Source: an uncultured Chlorobiaceae bacterium (GTDB lineage: Bacteria > Bacteroidota > Chlorobiia > Chlorobiales > Chlorobiaceae). From it: a stretch of 32,484 bases of DNA. The notes beneath the pieces are model-generated. The model had not been told where the DNA came from. It did no database searches and saw only the letters and a list, made by a program, of their open reading frames with translations. The stretch lies in the NCBI GenBank assembly GCA_903840935.1, contig CAIMHT010000007.1, positions 1 to 32,484 of the forward strand, given 5' to 3'. How positions within the stretch are numbered: the first letter of the stretch is position 1; the number at the start of each line of letters is the position of its first letter. Below, piece by piece: positions 24,533 to 32,169 of the stretch. The translations under genes and the position numbers were made by a program.

Positions 24533-25423
24533 ATGGAGAAAAGTGAAGAGCGTTTGAAAGAGCTCCAGAATATCATAAGGCGGGTTGAAATCCGTTCGAA
24601 GCGCATGGCCAGCGAACTGTTCAGTGGCGAATACCACTCTTCGTTCAAGGGGAAGGGTATTGAGTTCAGCAATGTCCGTGAATACCAGTACGGCGACGAT
24701 GTCCGCTCTATTGACTGGAACACCTCCGCCCGGAAGCATGAACTCTATGTCAAGCTCTTTACCGAAGAGCGCGAGCGAAGCCTTCTGCTTGTTGTAGATG
24801 GCTCCGCATCAATGCTTTTTGGAAGCCGTAAGCAGAGTAAAAAGGATCTTGCCCTTGAAGTGTGTGCCGTGCTTGCTTTCAGCGCTCTGCAGAACAACGA
24901 CAAGGTCGGGCTTCTGGTCTTTACTGACCGGGTTGAAACCTATATTCCTCCCCGAAAAGGGCGTTATCATGTGCTGGTGATTCTTGAAGAACTTGTTCGG
25001 CTGAAGCCCAGGAGCCGCACGACCAATATTGGTGCGGCACTCTCTTTTATCCGTTATACCCGCAAGCGGCAGGAGATTATTTTTCTCTTGACCGATCTCG
25101 TCGACAGTGATTACGAAAAAGGGATGAAGCTGCTCAATACCCGTCACGACTTTATTCTGGTGCACATCAGTGATCCGCTCGACAAAGCGTTGCCCCTCAG
25201 CGGTCTGCTCGACCTCGAAGAGCCTGAAACCGGCTTGCGGATCACCATCGACGGCGGAAGCCCTCGCGAAATAGAGCGCTATCGGCTGGAGCAGGCGCTG
25301 CATCATGACGAGCTCCGTCAGCGGCTTCGGCGCATGCGCATCGACTCGGTTTTTCTCGATACAGATCGCTCTTTTACCGCCGACCTCAACTCTTTTTTTC
25401 GGAATCGTGAACGCAAGCTCTGA
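24533..25423 (+). CDS. DUF58 / VWA-like protein
   Basis: A 296-residue cytoplasmic protein that is the usual partner of MoxR. It shows the DUF58 hallmark GKGIEFSNVREYQYGDDVRSIDWNTSAR (40-67), followed by a von Willebrand-like core. The core has a metal-site motif DGSAS (Asp89, Ser91, Ser93), LVFTDRVETYIPPRKG and FLLTDLVD. A GGAGGAGGG stretch directly precedes the ATG at 24533. Its last 17 bases overlap the GTG start of the next gene. Members of this family act with MoxR in poorly understood envelope or stress functions. Confidence 0.93.
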   Translation: MEKSEERLKELQNIIRRVEIRSKRMASELFSGEYHSSFKGKGIEFSNVREYQYGDDVRSIDWNTSARKHELYVKLFTEERERSLLLVVDGSASMLFGSRKQSKKDLALEVCAVLAFSALQNNDKVGLLVFTDRVETYIPPRKGRYHVLVILEELVRLKPRSRTTNIGAALSFIRYTRKRQEIIFLLTDLVDSDYEKGMKLLNTRHDFILVHISDPLDKALPLSGLLDLEEPETGLRITIDGGSPREIERYRLEQALHHDELRQRLRRMRIDSVFLDTDRSFTADLNSFFRNRERKL

Positions 25424-26375
25424 ATTGCAGAGGGCCGGGCTCCGGAAGTGGCTTCTTTTTTGGCTGCTTTTCCTCTTCCCGATTGCTCTCTTATCTCCAC
25501 TTTTCGGTGCAAGTGGAGAGGTTCAGCCCCGTATAACGTTGAGGGTTATCCCCGATAGCGTTCTTGTCGGCGACCGTATTCGCTGTTTGATCACTGTCCA
25601 TCATTCACAGAAAGAGGTTGCTGCACTTGAAGGGTTCGACCGGAGTGACTCTCTTTCCAGCCACTCTTTCGAGCTGATCCATCGGAAACACTCCGCCTCT
25701 TTTCCCCGTTCCGGAGCTGGAACGGAGGAATTCGAGCTTGAACTTGCCGCGTTTGGCCGTGGCCATCAGCCTCTTCCGCCCTTTACCGTGGTGTTTCGGG
25801 ATCTTCAGGGAAGGGTAACAGAAAGAGTGCCTTATACTTCATCTGCCTCCCTCTTTGTTCGGGTGCTTACCGACTCCTCCATGCGCGAACTCAGGCCTCT
25901 CAAGCCTCCCCTGAAACCCTCGATACCTTCTCTTTTGATGATGAGCGTTATTGCAGGAGTGTTTGGTGTTGCCGGTATGGTGCTTCTGCTGCTTTTTCTG
26001 CTTAAACGCACGGTGCGTAAAAGCGCTGAACAGGTTGATTCCGGACAGGTTGCCCAGCGGAAGCTTCGAAAACTTGGTTCAAGCCTTTCAGCAGGCATGC
26101 CTCCGCACGAATGCTATGAGGAGCTCAGTAACATCATGCGCTCTTTTCTTGAAAACCACTACCGAATCAGTGCACTCGAAGCCGTAACGCAAGAGATTGA
26201 GCGCGACTTGAAAAAGATCGGTGTTGCGGGATTTGAAAGCATCATGAACCTTCTCAAACAGGCCGATCTCGTAAAGTTTGCTGATTGTCATCCCGATGTC
26301 GAAGAGTCACGCCAGTCACTCAAAAAAGCTTCAGAAGTGATCCGTTCCACCCGTACACCAAAGTCAGAGGGGTAG
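25407..26375 (+). CDS. BatD-like / DUF4381-like membrane protein
   Basis: A protein of about 322 residues with an N-terminal signal or anchor (about 14-33, KWLLFWLLFLFPIALL). An extracytoplasmic beta-rich domain (PRITLRVIPDSVLVGDRIRC; FELELAAFGRGHQPLPPF), a second transmembrane helix at about 175-199 and a cytoplasmic helical domain (MPPHECYEELSNIMRSFLEN) follow. This layout is like BatD and DUF4381 proteins that follow MoxR-DUF58 genes. The GTG at 25407 is proposed because it overlaps the DUF58 stop by 17 bases and opens just before the hydrophobic stretch; TTG 25425 is an alternative. There is no strong ribosome site, so translation is probably coupled. Confidence 0.7.
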   Translation: MNASSELQRAGLRKWLLFWLLFLFPIALLSPLFGASGEVQPRITLRVIPDSVLVGDRIRCLITVHHSQKEVAALEGFDRSDSLSSHSFELIHRKHSASFPRSGAGTEEFELELAAFGRGHQPLPPFTVVFRDLQGRVTERVPYTSSASLFVRVLTDSSMRELRPLKPPLKPSIPSLLMMSVIAGVFGVAGMVLLLLFLLKRTVRKSAEQVDSGQVAQRKLRKLGSSLSAGMPPHECYEELSNIMRSFLENHYRISALEAVTQEIERDLKKIGVAGFESIMNLLKQADLVKFADCHPDVEESRQSLKKASEVIRSTRTPKSEG

Positions 26376-26418
26376 ATACGGGGCTGTTCAATGAGTGATT
26401 ACGCACGGTAAGGATAAC

Positions 26419-26535
26419 ATGAAAAAAGCAGAAACCATTCGATTGCTGCTGATGCGGGATGTTTTTTTTGAGGTTGTACAGGGATATTACATTTTTATTT
26501 TTTGCGTATTGTGTTTTGCATGGTTATCTTTTTGA
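26419..26535 (+). CDS. Possible 38-residue membrane peptide
   Basis: This is an ORF of 38 codons with AAGGA four bases before the ATG. The N-terminus is MKKAETIRLLLMRD and the remainder is hydrophobic and aromatic (GYYIFIFCVLCFAWLSF). It sits in the 200-base gap between the BatD-like gene and the TPR gene. There is no recognised family, and a chance ORF in AT-rich DNA is quite possible. Confidence 0.25.
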   Translation: MKKAETIRLLLMRDVFFEVVQGYYIFIFCVLCFAWLSF

Positions 26536-26580
26536 GGTAGGGTTAGTCGATTGTAGCCAATTGGGAGCCTCTTGTTCCTT

Positions 26581-28950
26581 ATGTCTGATTTTCTGCAAAG
26601 TTTCCGTAGTGACAGGTTTTCTCTGCATCACAGTGTGAGGATATTACGGCGGGGTGCTGTTACTTCTGCGTCTCTGCTGTTTCTGATGTTTTGTGTTTTC
26701 ATCACCTCTGCTGCCGTTGCAGCTCCTGGGGAATGCGTCGGTTGGCGTGCTCTTGTAATGGCGAAAAAGGCGGTAGCAAGGGCTGAAAGGAGAGCTGATC
26801 CGGATTCGATTGATCTCGCCTTGAGCCTGAATAATCTGGCTGGATGTTATTATTTTCGTGCTCAATATGCTGCGGCGGAGCCTCTTTTCCGCCGAGCACT
26901 GGCAATTCGTGAGAAATCTCTTGGTTTGGCTCATCCTGATGTGGCCACGAGTCTGAATAACCTTGCGGAGTTGTATAACACTCAGGGCCGATATGCCGAT
27001 GCAGGACCTCTCTACAGGCGCACTCTTGTCATTCGTGAGGAGGCCTTTGGTCCGGATCATCCCTATGTTGTATCGAGTCTGAACAATATCGCGCGACTTT
27101 ACGCACTCCAGGGCCGATATGCGGAAGCCGAGTCGTTCTTCCTTCGTGCGGTTGCCATTTATGACAATCTCCCCGATACGGAAGAGTCTCAGCGCCAGGA
27201 AATGGTCATGATTTTGAACAATCTTGCAGGGCTCTACGTTGCCAAGGGCCGCTATCCAGATGCAGAGAAGCTCTATAGACGAGCGCTCTCCATTTACGAG
27301 AAACTTCCGTACCCGGATCAACTTGAGGATGCAACATGCCTCAACAACCTTGCGGAGTTGTATAAGAGTATGGGCCGGTATGCCGATGCTATGCACCATG
27401 TTAGACGGGCTTTGGCGATTCGCAAGAAATACCTTGGTTCGGCTCATCCTGATGTGGCAACGAGTCTGAACAATCTTGCAGGTATCTACTTTGCACAAGG
27501 CAGGTACGCTGAGGCCTCCCCCCTTTATCATCGTGTCCTGGCAATCCGTCAGAGCTGTTTTGGTTTCTTTCACCCTGATGTCGCCGCCAGCCTTGTTAAC
27601 CTTGCTGAACTCTACAAAACGCAAGGGAAATACGTTGAAGCTGAGCCACTCTATCTTAAAGCCTTTACGATCAAGAAAAACATCTTTGCTTCTGATAGCC
27701 TTCAGACTGTAGTGGGCTTGAATGCCCTTGCCGGTTTTTACTTTACCATGGGCCGATATGCAGAGGCAGAAACGCTTTCCAGTCAGGCACTGGCCATGCG
27801 TGAAAAAATTGCCGGTTCGGTTCAGCCAGACAGGGCAACCTGCATGAATAATCTTGGAGGAATTTATGTTGCCTGTGGCCGATATGCAGAGGCAGAATCT
27901 CTTTACACCCTTTCAACGGCGCTCAGGGTGGAGGCTTTCGGGCAGGAGAATGTTCTTGTTGCCGAGAGTCTCGACAATCAGGCCGATCTCTACAGCTCTC
28001 TGGGTCGCTATGCCGATGCAGAGTCTCTGTACCGGCGTGCGCTGGCCATCCGGGAGAGGATTTTTGGTACTGATCACCCCGATGTTGCAAGAAGTCTGAA
28101 CAATCTTGCATGGCTGTACAGCACTCAAAACAAATATGCCGATGCAGAGCCTCTTTACCGGCGTGCACTGGCCATCCGGGAGAGGATTTTTGGTGCTGAT
28201 CACCCATTCGTTGCAAGAAGCCTGAATAATATTGCGGCACTTTACTCTGCTCAAGGCCGCTATGCAAAAGCGGCACCCCTTTATTTTCGTGCGCTTGCCA
28301 TTCGTGAGGAGGCCCTTGGTCTGGATCATCCGGATGTTGCCCTCAGTCTGAATAATCTTGCGGCTCTTTATCAGGCCCTGGGTCGTTTGGCTTTGGCCGA
28401 ACCTCTTTACATGCGAGCACTCACTCTCCAGCAGAAGGCTCTCGGCCCTGCCCATCCTGAAGTAGCAACGACATTGAATAACCTTGGAAGGCTTTACTAT
28501 ACCCAGTGTTGTTCTTTGAAGGCAGAACCACTCTATCTGAGAGCTCTACCCATCCAGGAGAGAGTCTTCGGTCTGTACCACCCTGAAGTTGCAACAACAT
28601 TGAATAATCTTGCGTTGCTGTACAAAGTCCAGGGCAGATACGCTGAGGCTAAGCCCCTTTTTATGCGATCCCTTGCGATTCGAGAAAAGTTTTTTGGTCC
28701 GGATAGTCAAAACGTAGCGGTGAGTTTAATGAACCTTGCAGAGTTGTTTTTGGCTGATGGTTATTATGCTGAAGCAGAGCCATTAATCCGGCGCTCACTG
28801 ACGATAGTTGAGAAGAGCCTTGGAGCTGTTGACGAGCATGTTGCCACTCTTCTTGAGCATTTGGCGATCATCTATCGCAAAACAGGAGAGACGGTTGCTG
28901 CCGATGAGTCAGAAAAGCGTGCCACAATGATCAGGAGCCTGAAGCACTGA
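26581..28950 (+). CDS. Exported kinesin-light-chain-type TPR protein
   Basis: A 789-residue protein with a long, basic signal-like N-terminus ending in a hydrophobic stretch (TSASLLFLMFCVFITSAAVAA). Sixteen TPR units follow, then a partial seventeenth. All units are 42 residues except the third (45). The unit consensus is SLNNLA.LY..QGRYAEAEPLYRRALAIRE..FG..HPDVA. This TPR_10/TPR_12 type forms a long superhelix for protein binding. The partner is unknown. The ATG at 26581 is preferred over a TTG at 26572. Downstream lie exported DUF1566-type proteins, so the region may serve envelope or surface functions (inference). Confidence 0.9.
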   Translation: MSDFLQSFRSDRFSLHHSVRILRRGAVTSASLLFLMFCVFITSAAVAAPGECVGWRALVMAKKAVARAERRADPDSIDLALSLNNLAGCYYFRAQYAAAEPLFRRALAIREKSLGLAHPDVATSLNNLAELYNTQGRYADAGPLYRRTLVIREEAFGPDHPYVVSSLNNIARLYALQGRYAEAESFFLRAVAIYDNLPDTEESQRQEMVMILNNLAGLYVAKGRYPDAEKLYRRALSIYEKLPYPDQLEDATCLNNLAELYKSMGRYADAMHHVRRALAIRKKYLGSAHPDVATSLNNLAGIYFAQGRYAEASPLYHRVLAIRQSCFGFFHPDVAASLVNLAELYKTQGKYVEAEPLYLKAFTIKKNIFASDSLQTVVGLNALAGFYFTMGRYAEAETLSSQALAMREKIAGSVQPDRATCMNNLGGIYVACGRYAEAESLYTLSTALRVEAFGQENVLVAESLDNQADLYSSLGRYADAESLYRRALAIRERIFGTDHPDVARSLNNLAWLYSTQNKYADAEPLYRRALAIRERIFGADHPFVARSLNNIAALYSAQGRYAKAAPLYFRALAIREEALGLDHPDVALSLNNLAALYQALGRLALAEPLYMRALTLQQKALGPAHPEVATTLNNLGRLYYTQCCSLKAEPLYLRALPIQERVFGLYHPEVATTLNNLALLYKVQGRYAEAKPLFMRSLAIREKFFGPDSQNVAVSLMNLAELFLADGYYAEAEPLIRRSLTIVEKSLGAVDEHVATLLEHLAIIYRKTGETVAADESEKRATMIRSLKH
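26821..28845 (+). repeat. Tandem 126-bp TPR-coding repeats (16 units)
   Basis: Sixteen tandem coding units of 126 bases (third unit 135 bases), each encoding one TPR. Most have diverged, but units 10 and 11 (27964-28089 and 28090-28215) are still close: a hand comparison of 28015-28110 with 28141-28236 gives 84 identical bases of 96, consistent with a later duplication within the array. Confidence 0.85.
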
Positions 28951-28990
28951 TAGCCGCAGTTTCGTGGCTGTCGGATGCCGGGCATACCTG

Positions 28991-29020
28991 AAGCGCATCA
29001 ATGTTGCTCATTGATGCCTT
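28991..29020 (+). other. Perfect hairpin between the TPR and DUF1566-type genes
   Basis: GCATCAATG (28995-29003) and CATTGATGC (29009-29017) form a 9-bp stem with a 5-base loop; AAG (28991-28993) and CTT (29018-29020) can extend it past one bulged base. No T-run follows. It may protect the TPR transcript end or act in the leader of the next gene. Confidence 0.4.
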
Positions 29021-29045
29021 AAAAATGAAAATGGAGTACAGAATC

Positions 29046-29414
29046 ATGAACTGCAGTGCAAAAATATGGATTTTTCGATACGTTAGGCTGTTGCTGCTTT
29101 TGGGCTTTGGTCTGCTGACCGTTTCGCCGCTCTCTCAGGCGCGAACCTTGAAAGTAGGTGATGAATATGGAGGAGGCATAGTCATCGACCTTTTCCCGCC
29201 AGATGAAGGTGGTGTTAAAAAGAGTGCCGAAGAGGTCGTGATTGCCGGAGAAACGAATATGTCGGAGCATCTTTACTGGTCTCATCTCAAAACGGCATCT
29301 GATACCTTTAACGGCGCTCTTTACCGTGACTGGGTGGAGCCGGGAGTGTTATCATCCAGAACTGTAGCTGGCACTGATGTCATCGAACGCGATGCTCAAA
29401 ACAGTTCTCGATAG
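29046..29414 (+). CDS. Exported DUF1566-like protein, apparently truncated
   Basis: A 122-residue ORF with a signal peptide (about 1-31; LLLLLGFGLLTVSPLSQA). RTLKVGDEYGGGIVIDLF follows, the usual opening of DUF1566-type secreted proteins, and then GETNMSEHLYWSHLKTASDTF, which resembles the central part of the same family. After YRDW the expected LP.KDEL.LY and YWSSTE blocks are missing; the frame continues with unrelated residues to the stop. A simple frameshift does not restore them. It may be a decayed paralogue of the next gene or a short functional variant. The ATG at 29046 follows GGAG at moderate distance. Confidence 0.55.
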   Translation: MNCSAKIWIFRYVRLLLLLGFGLLTVSPLSQARTLKVGDEYGGGIVIDLFPPDEGGVKKSAEEVVIAGETNMSEHLYWSHLKTASDTFNGALYRDWVEPGVLSSRTVAGTDVIERDAQNSSR

Positions 29415-29465
29415 CAGTGAGTGGATGAGCACATCCACTTTACTTATGGAATTGTCTGCATTATT

Positions 29466-29945
29466 ATGGAAGAATTTGAAAAAAAATACAGTAAAAGGTT
29501 GAGATGCATGCTTTTCCCGATTTTGGGTATCTCCCTGCTCTCTTCATTGTTGACGGCGGCACCGTTAAAAAAAGCTCATGAAAAGGTGAAAGGAGATGTT
29601 GCCTTTCTTCAACGGCCGGGTGATTCGGGTTCAAGAGTATCAGTACAGCATGGCCTTATTGCGGCCAAACAGGATCTCTCGGGGAGCTTCAGTTGGAATG
29701 ATGCCTATGGAGCGTGTGACCGGCTTGAGGAAAATGGTTTTAATGACTGGCATTTGCCCGACAAGGATGAGCTGAACCAGCTTTATCTTTCCAGAGCTCT
29801 TATTGGTGGTTTTTCAGACGACAGATATTGGAGTTCTACTGAGTTTAATCCAAAATCGGCTTTGAGCCGGCAGTTTTTGGATGGCTCGCAGGAGGTAGCT
29901 CCCAAGATGAAGATTTTGTCTGTCCGGCCCGTTCGTACCTTTTGA
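29466..29945 (+). CDS. Exported DUF1566 domain protein
   Basis: A protein of about 159 residues with a basic N-terminus and hydrophobic signal (MLFPILGISLLSSLLTAA). It then shows the full DUF1566 core: HGLIAAKQDLSGSFSWNDAYGACDRL, NGFNDWHLPDKDELNQLYLSR, GGFSDDRYWSSTEFNPKSA and the ending VRPVRTF. DUF1566 domains occur in many exported proteins of unknown role and have a C-type-lectin-like look. The start is uncertain: ATG 29466 or ATG 29508 (giving a short signal peptide); GTG 29421 is less likely. It lies directly after the truncated relative. Confidence 0.75.
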   Translation: MEEFEKKYSKRLRCMLFPILGISLLSSLLTAAPLKKAHEKVKGDVAFLQRPGDSGSRVSVQHGLIAAKQDLSGSFSWNDAYGACDRLEENGFNDWHLPDKDELNQLYLSRALIGGFSDDRYWSSTEFNPKSALSRQFLDGSQEVAPKMKILSVRPVRTF

Positions 29946-29978
29946 CCGATTTAATTGTTGATCGTAACGCGAAAGATT

Positions 29979-31001
29979 ATGACGCCTGACTTGATAAAAA
30001 CATTAACGCTCGCTCTGTTTTTTGCCCTGTTTTCCGGAGTTCCGGGAGCCATTGCAAAAGCAACCGGAGAAAGTGTGACGTTGCTTAATGTCTCTTATGA
30101 TAGTTCGCGGGAGCTCTACAAAAACGAAAATGCGGCGTTTGCTCAATACTGGAAAAAGAAGTCCGGTCAGACGGTGCTCGTTAACCAGTCACACGGCGGA
30201 TCAGGAAAGCAGGCGAGGGCAGTCATTTTCGGTCTTCAGGAGGCTGATGTGGTGACCTTGGCACTCGCCAGCGATATTGATGCCATCGCTGAGCAAAAAT
30301 TTCTTTCGCCAAATTGGCAGAAGAGGTTCGCTTTCAACAGCGTGCCCTGCACTTCCACCATTCTCTTCGTGGTACGGAAGGGAAATCCGAAACAGATCAG
30401 GAACTGGGATGATCTGGTTAAACCCGGTGTATCGGTTATTACTCCGAACCCGAAAACCTCCGGAGGTGCGAGGTGGAACTATCTTGCAGCATGGGGCTTC
30501 AAACAAAAACAGACGGGATCGAAAGAAGAGGCAAAAAACTTTATCAGGGCATTATATCGCAATGTTTCGGTGCTTGATACAGGAGCCCGTGGCTCAACAA
30601 TGACTTTCGCACAGGGCGGTCTTGGTGATGTGATTCTTGTGTGGGAAAATGAAGCGCATTTTATTCTCAACTCGTTTGGAGCGGACAAATTTGAAATTGT
30701 TATTCCACCTTCCAGCATTCTTACTGAACTACCTGTGGCCATTGTAGATAAAAACGTCAATAAACATGGCTCCCGCAAGTGTGCAGAGGCCTATCTGAAC
30801 TTTCTTTATACTCCACAGGGGCAGGAAATTTTTGGGCAAAACTTTTGTAGGCCCCGCAATCCGGCAATGCTTAAAAAATATTTTGGAAACTTTGCCAAGA
30901 TAAAGCTTTTTCCTCTGAAAGAAGTCTTTGGAAACTGGCGTACTGCCCAGAAAACCCACTTTTGCGATGGTGGGGTTTTTGATCAGATCAATGCACCCTG
31001 A
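29979..31001 (+). CDS. Sulfate ABC transporter substrate-binding protein (Sbp/CysP family)
   Basis: A 340-residue periplasmic binding protein. The signal peptide is about 1-26 (FFALFSGVPGAIA). Family blocks: LLNVSYDSSRELYKNENAAF, QSHGGSGKQARAVIFGLQADVV-like segment (with Glu after Gln), RKGNPKQIRNWDDLVKPGVSVITPNPKTSGGARWNYLAAWG, GARGSTMTFAQGGLGDVILVWENEA, and the usual ending THFCDGGVFDQI. These match Sbp and CysP, which bind sulfate (and thiosulfate) for the CysTWA importer. No permease or ATPase gene follows within the window. A hairpin with a short T-run (30951-30979) overlaps the last codons and might end the transcript. Confidence 0.92.
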   Translation: MTPDLIKTLTLALFFALFSGVPGAIAKATGESVTLLNVSYDSSRELYKNENAAFAQYWKKKSGQTVLVNQSHGGSGKQARAVIFGLQEADVVTLALASDIDAIAEQKFLSPNWQKRFAFNSVPCTSTILFVVRKGNPKQIRNWDDLVKPGVSVITPNPKTSGGARWNYLAAWGFKQKQTGSKEEAKNFIRALYRNVSVLDTGARGSTMTFAQGGLGDVILVWENEAHFILNSFGADKFEIVIPPSSILTELPVAIVDKNVNKHGSRKCAEAYLNFLYTPQGQEIFGQNFCRPRNPAMLKKYFGNFAKIKLFPLKEVFGNWRTAQKTHFCDGGVFDQINAP

Positions 31002-31117
31002 AACGGGGTTGTCTTGTCCTTCCGTGCACGGCTCCATCCTCTCTTGCCTGCGCCGGATTTTCAAAGAGATACAAGAATAACGTATACCGTAAATTAAAAA
31101 GCAGGTAAAGACAACAG

Positions 31118-31279
31118 ATGGTAAGCGTTTATATGCAGGTGCTGGAATTAACTTATTATTTTATTTGCGATAAGGATTTTTGGTCACCCAAGCCGCAAAC
31201 CATATACCGGATAACGCCGAAGGGCCACGAAGCTTTTATCCGGTACAAGGAATCTCTTCTTCATTTTCTTGAAGCCTGA
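31118..31279 (+). pseudogene. Remnant of a winged-helix transcriptional regulator
   Basis: A 53-codon ORF whose second half (KPQTIYRITPKGHEAFIRYKES, with LLHFLEA after it) resembles the wing and last helix of short winged-helix regulators, where Y.LTPEGR.AF..Y is typical. The recognition helices that should precede it are missing, and there is an in-frame TAA 12 bases before the ATG. It looks like the 3' end of a broken gene. A 10-bp inverted repeat (31205-31214 with 31236-31245, TACCGGATAA) falls inside it and may be coincidence. Confidence 0.4.
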
Positions 31280-31910
31280 TTTGTTTTGGCAAGCGGGCAG
31301 TGTCTCTTCATTGATTCGGCAACCGGACTTCATATAAGTTCGGGGCCAGTCACTATCTTTACCTGCAGCAAGCCTGTTTCCTCTTCAGTCCCATTGAGTG
31401 CTATGCCGCTGCCCGCTTTATTTCCTCAGTGAATATCTTCCGTCGATCCATACCAAAAAGCTGAATAAGGAGTTTCAGGAAAGGCTCTTTCGGATTTCTT
31501 GTGATAGCATGGCTTTTGTTTTTTTATAGCGCTTTATCTTAAAGCTCCCCCTGCAGCATTACGAGAAATAACACGAGTTGCTCTTGAATGAGTTTATTCT
31601 TGCTCTTTTTTGCGCTTTTTTTTTCAAGATAATTGTGGATGCTCGCCCTTTTAATGCTGTGCCCGTGATGTCGTGTATTCGTTTATTTCGTCGTTATCTA
31701 CAGGGAATCCGGCACGAAATGATTGCGCACGGAAAAAGTTCATAAATGAAATCTGGGTGCTACTTATCATGATCGGATTGATCTGTTGACGAAAAATATC
31801 TGTAATTAATGAACCTTTTGTTTTATCGCTTTGTTTATTAATGCTGTCGTTGGCAGTCAGGAATTCAATTGCAGCGAGGAATGGTCATTTCAATTAAAAG
31901 GAGGAGTAAC
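31280..31910 (+). other. Gene-poor stretch of about 630 bases
   Basis: No ORF on either strand has a ribosome site, a family match or convincing codon use. It is AT-rich with several T-runs (about 31528-31535 and 31616-31624). The sequence may be decayed coding DNA together with the control region of the downstream lmo0937-type gene. No RNA gene was recognised. Confidence 0.4.
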
Positions 31911-32058
31911 GTGCTCGAAACCATCATCATTATTCTTGTTGTCCTCTGGCTCTTGGGTGTTGTTACATCATATACCATGGGGGGGGTTGATTCATTTGTT
32001 GCTGGTCATCGCTATCGTGGTCGTTCTTATTCGTGTCATTCAAGGCCGACGAATTTGA
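31911..32058 (+). pseudogene. lmo0937-family small membrane protein, frameshifted in a G8 run
   Basis: A GTG start at 31911 has a strong ribosome site AAAGGAGGAG. The first frame reads MLETIIIILVVLWLLGVVTS then YTMGG. The second frame continues exactly as this family does: LIHLLLVIAIVVVLIRVIQG then RRI, with stop at 32058. The frames meet at eight G (31979-31986); with seven G the product would be 48 residues, the normal family length. Family members are two-span stress-associated membrane proteins of unknown function. Without correction, the first frame runs on to 32222 with unrelated residues. It may be a real inactivation, a phase-variable tract or a base-calling error. Confidence 0.8.
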
Positions 32059-32097
32059 TTTTTTTAAATCCGGAAAATCCGGAAAAAACGATAAGAC

Positions 32098-32128
32098 TGA
32101 TCTGCTGTCGAATTTCAACAGCAGATCA
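32098..32128 (+). other. Perfect 11-bp inverted repeat
   Basis: TGATCTGCTGT (32098-32108) and ACAGCAGATCA (32118-32128) pair perfectly around a 9-base loop between the frameshifted gene and the last gene. No T-run follows on either strand, so it is more likely a transcript-processing or stabilising stem, or a protein site, than an intrinsic terminator. Confidence 0.5.
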
Positions 32129-32169
32129 CTCTCATCACTCTGAAAAACATGATAAACAGGAGAACAAGA

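Noticed and set aside
26821..28845. Regular repeats spaced 126 bases apart, as a possible CRISPR or other non-coding array
   Set aside because: The period is a multiple of three, the frame is open throughout, and each unit encodes one TPR.
30951..30979. Hairpin with T-run at the end of the sulfate-binding protein gene as proof that the gene ends early
   Set aside because: The encoded C-terminus matches the normal family ending, so the hairpin merely overlaps the last codons; it may still terminate transcripts.
31281..31560. Transposase fragment on the minus strand of the gene-poor stretch
   Set aside because: Short translated pieces were inspected but none carries recognisable transposase motifs, and no terminal inverted repeats or target duplications were found.
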